NCBI GenBank assembly: GCA_958296075.1
Contig: CATQHW010000002.1
Location: 1,589,828 to 1,653,827, forward strand
DNA from: an uncultured Spirochaetia bacterium
GTDB taxonomy: Bacteria; Spirochaetota; Spirochaetia; SZUA-6; Bin103
DNA: 64,000 nt
Reading direction: 5' to 3'
This document shows, piece by piece, positions 25,724-35,244 of this stretch. The notes under the pieces are model-generated. The model ran no database searches, was not told the origin of the DNA, and saw only the letters and a program-made list of their open reading frames with translations. A program made the translations under genes and the position numbers. Numbering within the stretch: position 1 is the first letter of the stretch; every line of letters starts with the position of its first letter.

Positions 25724-26584
25724 ATGAACGACCCATTGCGAATGCTTTCGATCGGCGCCCACCCGGCCGACATCTTCGACCAGTCCGGGGGCACGATGGC
25801 CCACCACGCCGCGCGCGGCGACTGGGTCGGCTGCGTCGTGCTGACCCATGGCGCGCGGGTGCACGACCAGGTCATCAGCGAAGAGATGTTCCACCGCGAC
25901 GCAGTTCCGGAAGCGGACGAGCTGCGGAACACCATGCGGGAGCGCGCCGGCGTCAAGGAGGCGGAGACCCGCGCCGCCTGCGCCGCCCTGGGGGTCGAGC
26001 ACATCGTGTTCTTCGGTGCCGACGACGCGGTGCTGCTGGTCACCGAGGAGGTCGTGCGGCGGCTGGCGCGCGTGCTGCGCGAGCTCCGCCCCGACGTGGT
26101 GCTGACCCACTTCCCCAAGGAAGACGACGGGATCACCAGCCCGCACGCGATCACCGGCCAGATCGTCATGCATGCGCTGCGGCTTGCCGGCAGCGTAGAC
26201 CCCGGCGACCGCAACCCGCCGCATCGCGCCGCGCAGGTCTTCTACTTCGGCATCGGCGCCGCCGCCACGCGCCACGGCTTGTGGGATCAGACCGGCGGGT
26301 ACGCCTGCGACGTGTTCGTGGACATCACCGACGTGGCGGAGAAGAAGCTCGCCGCGCTGGACGCGCTGGTCAGCCAGGGCTACGGCGGCGCCTATGCGCG
26401 CAAGCGGATAGAGACCTCGGACGGCGCGTTCGGGCTGGCGGGGAACTGCGCCTACGGCGAGGGGTTCATCTCCCACAACCCCACGACCCACTACTACCTG
26501 CCGGTCACCGACCACGCCCTGCGCCAAGCGCGCTCCTCCGACCACGAGGTGATGGACGGCTATTCCTTCAAGCTGCCGGTCTGA
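25724..26584 (+). CDS. PIG-L family deacetylase
   Basis: This 286-aa protein is of the LmbE-like N-acetylglucosaminyl deacetylase fold. The zinc site is seen as SIGAHPADI, where the usual second Asp (AHPDD) is Ala-Asp, and as the later His in SPHAITG. EAETRAACAALGVEHIVFFG is family-typical. It would remove acetyl groups from amino-sugar-like substrates. Transcribed alone. The HP-A-D variant of the zinc motif keeps one Asp at the shifted position, so activity is likely but not certain. Confidence 0.85.
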   Translation: MNDPLRMLSIGAHPADIFDQSGGTMAHHAARGDWVGCVVLTHGARVHDQVISEEMFHRDAVPEADELRNTMRERAGVKEAETRAACAALGVEHIVFFGADDAVLLVTEEVVRRLARVLRELRPDVVLTHFPKEDDGITSPHAITGQIVMHALRLAGSVDPGDRNPPHRAAQVFYFGIGAAATRHGLWDQTGGYACDVFVDITDVAEKKLAALDALVSQGYGGAYARKRIETSDGAFGLAGNCAYGEGFISHNPTTHYYLPVTDHALRQARSSDHEVMDGYSFKLPV

Positions 26585-26614
26585 ACGGCGGCGCGCGGCG
26601 TCGGCAGCTCCCGG

Positions 26615-27385
26615 TCAGTACACCTCCGGGACGAAGCGCTGGCTGTCGATCGGCGGCCGGTCCGGATGGGGGTCGATCCGCCGCTCGGGCAGCTCGACCG
26701 GTTCGGGCGATTCGTAGCGGTACGGAAACCGGCTCAGCAGGTGGTGGATGCAGTTGAGACGGGCCTTCCGCTTGCTGTCCGATTCGACCACGTACCACGG
26801 ACACGCTTCGGTATCGGTGCAGGCCATCATCTGATCCTTGGCATGGGAGTAGTCGTCCCACTTGCGGTAGGACTCCATGTCCATGTCGCTGAACTTCCAG
26901 CGCTTCGCCGGGCTGTCGAGCCGCTGCCGAAACCGGCGCGCCTGCTCGTCCGGCCCCACGGAGAACCAGTACTTGATCAGGTCGATGCCGTCGCGGACCA
27001 GCATGTTCTCGAACTCCGGGCACGATCGCAGAAACTCCTGGTACTGCTGCTCGGTGCAGAACCCCATGACCCGCTCGACGCCCGCCCGGTTGTACCAGCT
27101 CCGGTCGAACAGGACGATCTCCCCGGCGGAGGGCAGGTGCGCGACGTAGCGCTGGAAGTACCACTGCGTGCGCTCACGCTCGGTCGGTTTGGCCAGGGCC
27201 GCGACCCGGCAGACCCGCGGGTTGAGCGATTCGGTGACGCGCGTGATGGCGCTGCCCTTCCCGGCCGCGTCGCGACCCTCGAAGATCACCGCCACGCGCC
27301 GTTCCCGCTGCACGACCCATTCCTGCAGCTTGAACAGCTCGATCTGCAGCCGCCGCAGCTCCTGCCGGTATTTCGCGCGTTTCAT
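26615..27385 (-). CDS. ppk2: Polyphosphate kinase 2
   Basis: This 256-aa protein is a single-domain PPK2. The P-loop is FEGRDAAGKGSA, the lid region FDRSWYNRAGVERVM, and the C-terminal SDSKRKARLNCIHHLLS is family-specific. It transfers phosphate between polyphosphate and nucleoside di- or monophosphates. It overlaps the upstream ABC exporter gene by 4 nt (ATGA), so translation is coupled, an unusual partnership. Confidence 0.93.
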   Translation of the reverse strand: MKRAKYRQELRRLQIELFKLQEWVVQRERRVAVIFEGRDAAGKGSAITRVTESLNPRVCRVAALAKPTERERTQWYFQRYVAHLPSAGEIVLFDRSWYNRAGVERVMGFCTEQQYQEFLRSCPEFENMLVRDGIDLIKYWFSVGPDEQARRFRQRLDSPAKRWKFSDMDMESYRKWDDYSHAKDQMMACTDTEACPWYVVESDSKRKARLNCIHHLLSRFPYRYESPEPVELPERRIDPHPDRPPIDSQRFVPEVY

Positions 27386-29208
27386 CGCGGTATCGGCGTC
27401 CCGGATGCGGCGCCGTCGGGGGCGGCCGCGCGGAACTGGCTCCGGTAGAGGTCGCGGTACAGCCCCGGACGCCGAGCCAGCTCCCGGTGGACGCCCCGCT
27501 GGACGATGCGGCCCGCGTCGATCACGGCGATCAGGTCGGCCGCCTCCACGGTGCTCAGGCGGTGCGCGACCACGATGCTGGTCCGGTCTCTGAGCAGCTC
27601 CTGAAGCCCCTGCTGGATCAACCGCTCGGTGCGCGTGTCGATGCTGGCGGTCGCCTCGTCCAGCATCAGGATGCGCGGGTCGACGATCAGCGCCCGCGCG
27701 ATCGCCAGCAGTTGCTGCTGGCCGCGGCTCAGGTTGCGCGCCCCTTCGGTGAGCACCGTGTCGTACTCGTCCGGCAATCCGCGGATGAACCGGTCGGCTC
27801 TGGCCCGTTCGGCCGCCTCGCGCACCTCCGCGTCGCTCGCCGACAGGCGTCCGTAGCGGATGTTGTCGGCGACGCTGCCGGCGAACAGGTACGGCTCCTG
27901 CGTGACCACGCCGAGCACCTGCCGCACCTGGCTGCGGCGGAGTTCGGCGACGTCCCGGCCGTCGAGCAGGATGCGGCCGTCGGTCGGGTCATAGAGGCGC
28001 TGCAAGAGCGCCAGGATCGTCGTCTTGCCGGCGCCGGTCGGCCCCACCAGCGCCACCATGGTCCCCGCCTCCACGGTCAGGTCGACGCCGCGGAGCACCG
28101 GCGTATCGGGCACGTACGCGAACGAAACGCCACGCAACTCGACCCGCCCCGGACCGCCGGGCAGCGCCGCCGGCGCCGCCGGCTCGGCGGCGACGCGGTC
28201 GTCGTCGAGCAGCTCGAAGATGCGCTCCATGCCGGCGATTCCCGATTGGATGTTGGCCCACAGGACCGAGATGGAGCGCATCGGCATGAAGAAGCGGCGC
28301 ACGTACTGGACGAACGCCACCAGCACGCCGATGGTGACCAGGTCGCGCCCTTCCAGGAAGCCTCCCCAGAGCAGCACCACGGCGATGGCGATCACCGCCA
28401 GCACGTCGAGCGTGGGCGCGAACGCGGCGGTGATCGTCTCGGCGGTCACGTTGGCGTCGCGGTTGGCGGCGTTGGCGCGCCGGAACTCGCCGGCGTTGGC
28501 CCGCTCGCGGCCGAACGCCTGTATTTCGCGGACGCCGACGATGTTGCGCTCCAGATGCGAGCTCACCTCCCCCATCGTCTGCCGGGTGCGGCGGAAGGCG
28601 ACGCGAGCCTTGCGCGAGAAGTACCACGTGAGCCACATCATCGCCGGCAGTACGACGAAACTGACCAGCGCCATGCGCCAGCTCAACGCCAGCATCGCGA
28701 CCAGGATGCCGATCACCTGCAGAAAGCTCTGGAACATGCGGATCGCGCCCATGCGCAACACGCGGTCGACCACGCTGGTATCGTTGGCCATGCGCGACAC
28801 CAGGTCGCCGGCCTGGATCGAGTCGAAGTAGCCCATCGACAGCACGTGCACCTTGGCGAACACGTCGCGGCGGATGTTCGACAGGATCCCCTGCCCGACG
28901 CCGACCATCTGCCAGCGCGCCACGGCGTTGGCTGCCCAGCCGACCACGAACAACGCCAGCGCCACCACCATCGCCGCTGCGACCGCGCGGCGAGCGTCCG
29001 GCAGCGGCAGCCCGCCGTTCAGGAAGGCGGCCATGGCGTCGACCGCCACCTGCAGCATGCGCGGCGCGTAGGAGGTGAGCGCTACCTCCACGACGATCAG
29101 CAGGGCGATGCCGGCGATCGGCGCCCGAAAGCCGCCCAGGTAGCGTTTGAACCGGCGCAGCGTGCCGCGCCGGTCGCCGGCCTTCTGCAACTCGGCGCCG
29201 ATCTGCAT
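27382..29208 (-). CDS. ABC exporter half-transporter (catalytic half)
   Basis: This protein has about 608 aa from ATG 29208; an in-frame TTG at 29244 overlapping the upstream gene is the alternative. A six-helix type I exporter membrane domain is followed by the ATPase: Walker A GPTGAGKTT, signature LSRGQQQ, Walker B with the catalytic Glu in ILMLDEATAS, and switch His in VVAHRL. Paired with the next gene upstream, which has a degenerate Walker B, it would form a heterodimeric multidrug- or lipid-type exporter. Confidence 0.92.
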   Translation of the reverse strand: MQIGAELQKAGDRRGTLRRFKRYLGGFRAPIAGIALLIVVEVALTSYAPRMLQVAVDAMAAFLNGGLPLPDARRAVAAAMVVALALFVVGWAANAVARWQMVGVGQGILSNIRRDVFAKVHVLSMGYFDSIQAGDLVSRMANDTSVVDRVLRMGAIRMFQSFLQVIGILVAMLALSWRMALVSFVVLPAMMWLTWYFSRKARVAFRRTRQTMGEVSSHLERNIVGVREIQAFGRERANAGEFRRANAANRDANVTAETITAAFAPTLDVLAVIAIAVVLLWGGFLEGRDLVTIGVLVAFVQYVRRFFMPMRSISVLWANIQSGIAGMERIFELLDDDRVAAEPAAPAALPGGPGRVELRGVSFAYVPDTPVLRGVDLTVEAGTMVALVGPTGAGKTTILALLQRLYDPTDGRILLDGRDVAELRRSQVRQVLGVVTQEPYLFAGSVADNIRYGRLSASDAEVREAAERARADRFIRGLPDEYDTVLTEGARNLSRGQQQLLAIARALIVDPRILMLDEATASIDTRTERLIQQGLQELLRDRTSIVVAHRLSTVEAADLIAVIDAGRIVQRGVHRELARRPGLYRDLYRSQFRAAAPDGAASGTPIPR

Positions 29209-29240
29209 CGGGCCGGCGGCGCCGGTGAAGCCTCCGAAGG

Positions 29241-31076
29241 TCAACGGCTCGCCGCCGCCCGATCGTCGACGACCTGATCCTGGACGAGCTGCGACGCGCA
29301 GATCTCGACGTACAGGGGGCTCTCCTCTTGCAGCGAGTCGTGGGTGCCGATGGCGGCGACGCGGCCCTGGTCGAGCACGACGATCAGGTCCGCCTCGCGC
29401 ACGCTGCTGATGCGCTGGGCGATCACGAACGACAGGCGGTTGCGGCGCAGCTCCGCCATCCGTTCCCGTATCTCCGATTCGGTGGCGAAGTCGACGCTGC
29501 TGGTGGAGTCGTCCAGGATCAGGATGCGCGGGTCGATCAGCAGCGCGCGGGCGATGGCGATGCGCTGCCGCTGGCCGCCGGACAGCCGGATGCCCCGCTC
29601 GCCGACCAGCGCGTCGTAGCCGTCCGGCAGCTCGGCGATGAACTCGTGCGCGGCGGCGGCGCGGGCGACCGCCTCGATATCGGCGTCGGTGGCGTTCGGC
29701 TGCCCGTAGCTGATGTTGTGCCGGACGCTCCCGGCCAGCAGCTTGGCGTCCTGCAGGACGATACCGATCTGCCGGCGCAGCGATTCGATCCGCACCGCCC
29801 GTACGTCGGCGCCGTCGATCCGCACGCTGCCGGCGGAGACGTCGTAGAAGCGCGGGATCAGCCCCACCAGCGTGCTCTTCCCCGATCCGGTCCCGCCCAG
29901 CAGGGCGATCGTCTGGCCCGGCGTGGTCGAGAACGATACGTCCTGCAGGGCGAATGCCCCGGTGCGCGTGTAGCGGAAGGAGACGCGATCGAAGGTGACG
30001 AAGCCATCGGCCCGCCGCAGCGGCACCGCGTCCGGGGCGTCGGCGACGTCGGCGTGCGCGTCGAGGATGTCGAGGACGCGCTCAGCGCCGGCGGACGCCT
30101 GAGCGACGGCCATCATGATCTGCCCCAGCATCGTCACCGGGAACAACGCCAGCAGCAGGTAGCTCTGCAGCGCGACCAGCTCGCCGATGGAGAGCTGCCT
30201 GCCGAGCACCTCCAGGCCGCCGGCCCAGGATATGACGATCGTGCCGATATTGGGGATCGCGAACACCGTAGGTATCGACAACGCAAAGATGCGGCCCGCC
30301 TGCACGTTGAGCGCGCGCACCTCGTCGTTCTCCGCCGCGAAGCGCTCGGTCTCGTAGGGCTCGCGGGCGAAGGAGCGAACCACGCGGACGCCCAGGATGT
30401 TGTGCTCCAGGCGGCCGTTGAGGATCGCCAGCCGGTCCTGCGCCAGCCGGAACAGCGGCCGCCCCACCCTGCCCATGATCATGAACAACGCCGCGACCCC
30501 GCACAGGATCGGCACGAACACGGCGAGCAGCCGCGGATTGGTGGCGGCGATGAAGGCGACGCTGCCGGCCAGCAGCACCACGGCGGTGATGATGTGCAGC
30601 AGGCCGGCGCCGATGAACTGCTGCACCAGGTCGACGTCGCTGGTCGATCGCGTCAGGAGCTGTCCGGTCTCCGCCCGATCGTGGAAGCTGAAGGAGAGCC
30701 TTTGGATATGGTCGTTGAGGGCATTGCGGATATCGAACGCCGCCCCCTGCGAGATCTGGGCGGCGCGCCGCTGCTGCAGATAGGTGAAGACGGAACGGGC
30801 CAACGCCAGGCCCACGACCAGCAGCGCGCCGATCCAGACCACGTTGAAGTCGCGGCCGATGATGCCGCGGTCGACGACCTGTTGGGTGACCATCGGCACG
30901 GCCAGGTTGCCGGCCGAACTGATGAGCAGCGCCGCGGTGGCGACCGCGATCGCGCGGCGGTACGGGCGCAGAAACCGCAGGCACCGCGCGAGCGCCCGCG
31001 GCGAGCCGGCCCGGGACCGAACGGAGTCGTGGTTCGGTCCGCTTCGCGCCGGTGTCACCGCCGGTGAGGGTATCAC
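29241..31076 (-). CDS. ABC exporter half-transporter (degenerate Walker B half)
   Basis: This 611-aa protein has the same exporter layout: membrane domain, then Walker A GGTGSGKST, a canonical LSGGQRQ signature, and Walker B ILILDDSTSS where the catalytic Glu is Asp. The switch residue is Gln in VIAQRI instead of His. That set is the known pattern of the degenerate half in heterodimeric exporters such as TM287/288. The start is a GTG at 31076 with AGGG about 9 nt upstream. First gene of the three-gene exporter-PPK2 operon. Confidence 0.92.
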   Translation of the reverse strand: MIPSPAVTPARSGPNHDSVRSRAGSPRALARCLRFLRPYRRAIAVATAALLISSAGNLAVPMVTQQVVDRGIIGRDFNVVWIGALLVVGLALARSVFTYLQQRRAAQISQGAAFDIRNALNDHIQRLSFSFHDRAETGQLLTRSTSDVDLVQQFIGAGLLHIITAVVLLAGSVAFIAATNPRLLAVFVPILCGVAALFMIMGRVGRPLFRLAQDRLAILNGRLEHNILGVRVVRSFAREPYETERFAAENDEVRALNVQAGRIFALSIPTVFAIPNIGTIVISWAGGLEVLGRQLSIGELVALQSYLLLALFPVTMLGQIMMAVAQASAGAERVLDILDAHADVADAPDAVPLRRADGFVTFDRVSFRYTRTGAFALQDVSFSTTPGQTIALLGGTGSGKSTLVGLIPRFYDVSAGSVRIDGADVRAVRIESLRRQIGIVLQDAKLLAGSVRHNISYGQPNATDADIEAVARAAAAHEFIAELPDGYDALVGERGIRLSGGQRQRIAIARALLIDPRILILDDSTSSVDFATESEIRERMAELRRNRLSFVIAQRISSVREADLIVVLDQGRVAAIGTHDSLQEESPLYVEICASQLVQDQVVDDRAAASR

Positions 31077-31200
31077 GTTTCCGCCCTGGCGGCGGGACGG
31101 CGCGATCTCCGTAGACCTCGACCGGACCGGGACCTGCTTGGCGGTCGCCCGGCCGGCGCTCAGCAGCCCGCCGGATCGGCTCCGGCCGCGGCCGGGGAGC

Positions 31201-32316
31201 TCAGGCCGATCCCCGGTCGGCGTCCGCCAGCGCCGCCCCCAGCACTTCGGCCAGGATGGCCCGCTCGTCCGGCCGGCCGACCGTGACGCGCACGGTGCGG
31301 TCGAGCGGCGGCGCCTTCGCCTTGCGTACGAACACGCCGCGGCGGATCAGCGCTCGCAACAGCGCCTCGGCGCGGGCCGCCGAGCCGGCGTCGAAGTTGA
31401 CGAAGTTGGCGCCGGACGGCAGCGCCGTCAGGCCGTGGCGGGCGGCGATCCGCGCGTAGTCGTCGCGGCCGGCCTGCACGGCGGCCACGACGCCGGCGAT
31501 GAAGCCGGGATCGCCGAGCGAAGCCAGCGCCACCTCCTGGGCGATGCGGTTCATCCCGTAGTGGTGGCGGATATTCTCGAACCCCTGCCACACCTCCGCG
31601 GCGCAGACCGCGTAGCCGACGCGGCCGCCGGCCATGCCGTGCGCTTTGGAGAACGTGCGCAGGCGCAGCACGTTGGGGGCGAGCACTCCGGCCGCCGGGA
31701 TCGCCGCCGGCGGGGCGAACTCCGCGTACGCCTCATCCAGGAGCAGGACCATGCCGGGCGGCAGCCGCTCGATCAGCCGCTCCACGTCGGCCGCCTCGCG
31801 CCAGGTGCCGGCCGGGTTGTCCGGATTGGCGGCGTACAGCAGCGTGGCGCCGCCGGCGACCGCCGCGTCGAGCAGCCGGTCGAGATCGACGTGGTCCTCC
31901 CGGTAGGGCACCTCGATCAACCGGGCGCCGTAGCCGGCGACGTGAAAGGCGAAGGTGGGATAGGAGCCGGCCGTCATCGCCGCCGCCCGCTCGGCGGCGA
32001 ACGCCCGCACGGCCAACCCCAGCAGGTCGTCGATCCCGGCGGCGACGGCGATGTTGTCGGGCGCGACGCCGTGCGCGGCGGCCAGCGCCGCGCGCAGCTC
32101 GTAGTTCTCCGGATCGGCGTACCAGGACATCCGTTCCAGCGCGGCCATGCCGGCGCGGCGCGCGACCGGCGAGATGCCGAACGCGCTTTCGTTCGCTCCG
32201 AGCCGGGCGCGAAACGGACCGCCCCGCTCGCGTTGCAGCGCCTCGGGCCCCACGAACGGGACCAGCGGCGGCAGCCGCGCCAGGATCGGCGTGTACGGAA
32301 GCCGCCGGTCAGCCAC
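31201..32316 (-). CDS. Histidinol-phosphate aminotransferase-like PLP enzyme
   Basis: This 371-aa protein of aminotransferase class I/II has LGANESAFGISP at the start, AANPDNPAGTW, the LLLDEAYAEF strand that holds the PLP pyridine nitrogen, the Schiff-base Lys in TFSKAHGMAGGRVGY, and a C-terminal Arg in RVTVGRPDE. It resembles HisC but is not in a his operon, so the substrate may be another amino acid or phosphonate. The start is GTG 32316. It is followed by a desaturase gene on the same strand but upstream of it. Confidence 0.85.
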   Translation of the reverse strand: MADRRLPYTPILARLPPLVPFVGPEALQRERGGPFRARLGANESAFGISPVARRAGMAALERMSWYADPENYELRAALAAAHGVAPDNIAVAAGIDDLLGLAVRAFAAERAAAMTAGSYPTFAFHVAGYGARLIEVPYREDHVDLDRLLDAAVAGGATLLYAANPDNPAGTWREAADVERLIERLPPGMVLLLDEAYAEFAPPAAIPAAGVLAPNVLRLRTFSKAHGMAGGRVGYAVCAAEVWQGFENIRHHYGMNRIAQEVALASLGDPGFIAGVVAAVQAGRDDYARIAARHGLTALPSGANFVNFDAGSAARAEALLRALIRRGVFVRKAKAPPLDRTVRVTVGRPDERAILAEVLGAALADADRGSA

Positions 32317-32337
32317 CAGCCGACCTTTCGCCCGGAG

Positions 32338-33372
32338 TCAGGCCGGGCTGGCGCGCAGACTCCGGAAGCTCACCATGCGGCCCTGCTCCTCATCGTACAG
32401 GCTGCGGCGGAAGCATCTGATCGTGTCGAGCGCGGTCAACATCGGCGCGTGGGCCATCAGCGGATGGGCCCGATGGCAGCGCGGCAGGTTGTAGTACGGG
32501 ATGCGGGGGTCGAGATGATGGATGTGGTGGAAGCCGATGTTGCCCGTGAACCACTGCAGCACCGCCGGCAGCCGCAGGTACGAGGCGCCGTCCATGGCGG
32601 CCTCGCCAAAGGCCCAGGCTTCGTCCCGGCGCCAGTAGGCGTCTTCGAACTGGTGCTGCATGTAGAACAGCCACACGCCGATCACGCCGGCGAGCCCGAT
32701 CATCGGCAGGTAGACCAGGACCACGTACCGCCACCCCGCGAACAGCAGCATCACCGCCACCGTCGCCGCGACCCCGATGTTGGTGATCAACAGGGAGCTG
32801 CGGCCCTTCCCCTTGGTGAGCTTACGCGGCATGCGGTGGTCGATCACGAAGGTCCAGACCGACCCGAACGTCAACAGCACCAGCGGGTTGCGGTATACCC
32901 GGTAACACAGCCGCGCCCATCGTGAACGGCTGCGGTACTCGGACACCGTGATCGTCTTGACGTCGGTATCCGTGCGACGGTCCAGGTTACCGGAACTGGC
33001 GTGGTGGATCGCGTGGTTGTGCGCCCAGTCGCGCAGCGGCGTGAGCGCCAGGATACCGGTGAGGTGGCCGACCAGCCCGTTCATGCGGCGGCTGCGAAAC
33101 AGCGTTCCATGGCCGGCGTCGTGCATGATGATGAAGTTGCGGATGTTGAACCCGGCGGCGAGCACCATGAACGGGATGCACAGCGGATAGGAGATCGGCA
33201 GCAGGATCGCCGCGGCCGTCATGCACGCCACGAACGGCAGCACCGAGTTGCCCACGTTCCACAACGTGCGGCCGATCGATGGCGTGCGATACGGAGCTAT
33301 GGCTTCACGAAGCGATCTGATTTCGTCCGCGCCCCACCCCTGTGCGCCGGCATACGGCGCTGCGGAACTCAT
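32338..33372 (-). CDS. Membrane fatty acid desaturase
   Basis: The protein has 344 aa. Three His boxes for the di-iron site are clear: HDAGHG, HNHAIHH and HIHH. Hydrophobic pairs flank them (VLPFVACMTAAAILLPISY and VVLVYLPMIGLAGVIGVWLF). It would introduce a double bond into acyl chains at the inner membrane. The ATG at 33372 lies 9 nt from a TATGAT element and is separated from the aminotransferase gene by 21 nt, so the two are likely co-transcribed. Confidence 0.9.
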   Translation of the reverse strand: MSSAAPYAGAQGWGADEIRSLREAIAPYRTPSIGRTLWNVGNSVLPFVACMTAAAILLPISYPLCIPFMVLAAGFNIRNFIIMHDAGHGTLFRSRRMNGLVGHLTGILALTPLRDWAHNHAIHHASSGNLDRRTDTDVKTITVSEYRSRSRWARLCYRVYRNPLVLLTFGSVWTFVIDHRMPRKLTKGKGRSSLLITNIGVAATVAVMLLFAGWRYVVLVYLPMIGLAGVIGVWLFYMQHQFEDAYWRRDEAWAFGEAAMDGASYLRLPAVLQWFTGNIGFHHIHHLDPRIPYYNLPRCHRAHPLMAHAPMLTALDTIRCFRRSLYDEEQGRMVSFRSLRASPA

Positions 33373-33381
33373 GTCCCGTCA

Positions 33382-33387
33382 ATCATA
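33382..33387 (-). promoter_or_regulatory. Predicted -10 element (TATGAT) of the desaturase gene
   Basis: On the minus strand TATGAT ends 9 nt before the desaturase ATG, with no ribosome site between; same geometry as several plus-strand genes here. Confidence 0.5.
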
Positions 33388-33436
33388 GCAGTTCCACGGC
33401 GACGTGGCTACCACGCCCGGCGCGCCCGCCGCCGTG

Positions 33437-33442
33437 TATGAT
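33437..33442 (+). promoter_or_regulatory. Predicted -10 element (TATGAT) of the mini-ORF/isomerase unit
   Basis: TATGAT is followed by GCGCGC and then an ATG at 33449. Transcription would start at or next to that ATG, giving a leaderless message. Confidence 0.45.
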
Positions 33443-33448
33443 GCGCGC

Positions 33449-33502
33449 ATGATCCAACCCCACCGGAACCGCCGTCCGGGCGCGACCGAGGCGCAGCCGT
33501 GA
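33449..33502 (+). CDS. 17-codon leader ORF coupled to the isomerase-like gene
   Basis: ATG at 33449 opens a frame MIQPHRNRRPGATEAQP whose TGA overlaps the GTG start of the next gene (GTGA). Combined with a -10 element 6 nt upstream, it looks like a leaderless mini-ORF that brings ribosomes to a start codon lacking its own ribosome site. No similarity is known to me; the evidence is positional only. Confidence 0.4.
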   Translation: MIQPHRNRRPGATEAQP

Positions 33503-34353
33503 AACTGGCGCTCTCCGTGCGGGTGGCGGAGTCGTTCGACGACAAGCGGCGCGCCACCGCCTCCCTGGAAGACTTGGCGCGGATCGCCGCCGGCAACGGC
33601 TACGCTGCGCTCTGCATGCGCGCGTCGCAGATCGGCATCCATACGCCGCCGGCCGAGGCGCGCCGCGCCCGGCAGACCCTGGACGCGGCCGGACTGGCGG
33701 TGTCGATGGTGACCGGCGACTTCCCGATCCCGGAGAACGACGACGTGCGCGGCCCGGAGGCGCTCCGCGACATCGGCCCCTACCTCGATCTGGCCGAGGC
33801 GCTGGGCGCCGACCTGCTGCGCGTCTGCATGAAGTCGGACGACGACATCCCGTACGCGCAGCGCGCCGCCGATCAGGCGGCCGAGCGCGGCCTGCGTCTG
33901 GCGCACCAGTGCCATACCCGCAGCCTGTTCGAGGAGGTCGACCGGTCGCTGGCGGTGCTGGCGGCGATCGGCCGGCCCAACTTCGGGCTGATCTACGAGC
34001 CGGCGAATCTCGATCACTGCGGGCAGGACTGCGGGCCGCCGGCGATCCGCCGCCTTGCCCCGCGCATCTTCAACGTCTACCTGCAGAACCACCGTATCCA
34101 CGCGCACGGCGCATCTACCGCGAATACCTGGTGCCGCGGGCCGGTCGCCTTCGACCACGTGCCGATGTGGGAGGCGGGCGGCCTCCCCTTCGGCGCCATC
34201 CTGGCGGCGTTGGCCGACGCCGGCTACGACGGCTACGTGACCGTGCATCAGGCGTTCGCGGGTCTCAGCGGCCCCGGCGAGGCTGCGGCGCGGAGCGCCG
34301 CGTTCCTCCGTTCGGTCGCGCCCTTCGACGGAGCGGCCGGCGCCGGCCGGTAG
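33499..34353 (+). CDS. Sugar phosphate isomerase/epimerase-like TIM barrel
   Basis: This 284-aa protein of the xylose-isomerase-like superfamily starts at GTG 33499. Strands with likely metal ligands include LRLAHQCHTRSLFEEVDR, FGLIYEPANLDHCGQ (Glu, Asp, His) and FNVYLQNHRI, with a GYVTVHQAF ending. It is about 35 residues shorter than the paralogue at 14204 and only distantly like it. The start has no Shine-Dalgarno but overlaps the stop of a 17-codon ORF. Substrate unknown. Confidence 0.82.
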   Translation: MKLALSVRVAESFDDKRRATASLEDLARIAAGNGYAALCMRASQIGIHTPPAEARRARQTLDAAGLAVSMVTGDFPIPENDDVRGPEALRDIGPYLDLAEALGADLLRVCMKSDDDIPYAQRAADQAAERGLRLAHQCHTRSLFEEVDRSLAVLAAIGRPNFGLIYEPANLDHCGQDCGPPAIRRLAPRIFNVYLQNHRIHAHGASTANTWCRGPVAFDHVPMWEAGGLPFGAILAALADAGYDGYVTVHQAFAGLSGPGEAAARSAAFLRSVAPFDGAAGAGR

Positions 34354-34384
34354 CCCGCGCGCTCCGGCGGGCGTCCGGCCCGAC

Positions 34385-35134
34385 CTAACCACGCCCGAAC
34401 ATCGGCATGCCGGTCGCCATCACCGTGATGAACGGCACGTTGGCGTCGAGCGGCAGCGACGCCATGTAGAGCACCGCGCGGGCCACGTGCTGCACGTCGA
34501 TACGCGGCTCCGGCCGCAGCGAACCGTCCGGCTGCAGCACGCCGTCGTTCATCCGTTCGGTCATCTCGGTCGCGGCGTTGCCTATGTCGATCTGGCCGCA
34601 GGCTATGTCGAAGGCGCGCCCGTCCAGGTTGGTCGATCGGGTCAGGCCGGCCACCCCGAACTTGGCGGCCGTGTAGGCTGCGGCGTGCGGGCGCGGCACC
34701 TGCGCGGAGACCGAGCCATTGTTGATGATACGGCCGCCGCGCGGGCGCTGGCGCTTCATCAGCGCCAGCGCCCGCCGGGTGCACAGAAAGGTCCCGGTCA
34801 GGTTGGTCTCGATCACCAGACGCCACTGGTCGACGGCCATCTCGTCGGCCGGCACCGCCTGCGTGTTCGCGCCGGCGTTGTTGAACAGCAGGTCGAGGCG
34901 GCCGTGATCCCGGCGGATCCGGTCGAACAGCGCCGCCACCGCGTCGGCATCGGTCACGTCGGCGCTCGCCGCGATCGCGCGTTCGGGGTCCGGCGCCTGC
35001 CGGACCGTCTCCTGCAACCGGTCGGCCCGCCGGCCGGCCAGGTAGACGGTCCAGCCGTCCCCGCACAGCGCCAGCGCGGCGGCGCGCCCGACGCCGCTGC
35101 CGGCGCCGGTGACGAGCGCGATCGGAGCGCTCAC
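34385..35134 (-). CDS. SDR family oxidoreductase
   Basis: This 249-aa classical short-chain dehydrogenase has the cofactor loop [16 protein letters not shown], catalytic Ser in NNGSVSA and the YTAAK pair. LAGRRADRL after strand 2 suggests NADP(H) preference (Arg-Arg). The start is a GTG at 35134. It converges on the isomerase-like gene and diverges from the PhyH gene at 35245. Likely acts on a small hydroxy or keto compound. Confidence 0.9.
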   Translation of the reverse strand: MSAPIALVTGAGSGVGRAAALALCGDGWTVYLAGRRADRLQETVRQAPDPERAIAASADVTDADAVAALFDRIRRDHGRLDLLFNNAGANTQAVPADEMAVDQWRLVIETNLTGTFLCTRRALALMKRQRPRGGRIINNGSVSAQVPRPHAAAYTAAKFGVAGLTRSTNLDGRAFDIACGQIDIGNAATEMTERMNDGVLQPDGSLRPEPRIDVQHVARAVLYMASLPLDANVPFITVMATGMPMFGRG

Positions 35135-35244
35135 GAGCCGCGCCGGCGGATGCGGTTCACAGATGCGCGCCGCTGCTCTACGTTGCTCCCGACGCCGGCG
35201 CCGGCACGACCCGCGCCGGCGAACCAGCCGCCCGGTGGATCGGA

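Noticed and set aside
27487..31067. Two plus-strand frames of about 580-600 codons opposite the ABC exporter genes
   Set aside because: Antisense shadows; the minus strand carries complete Walker A, signature and Walker B motifs.
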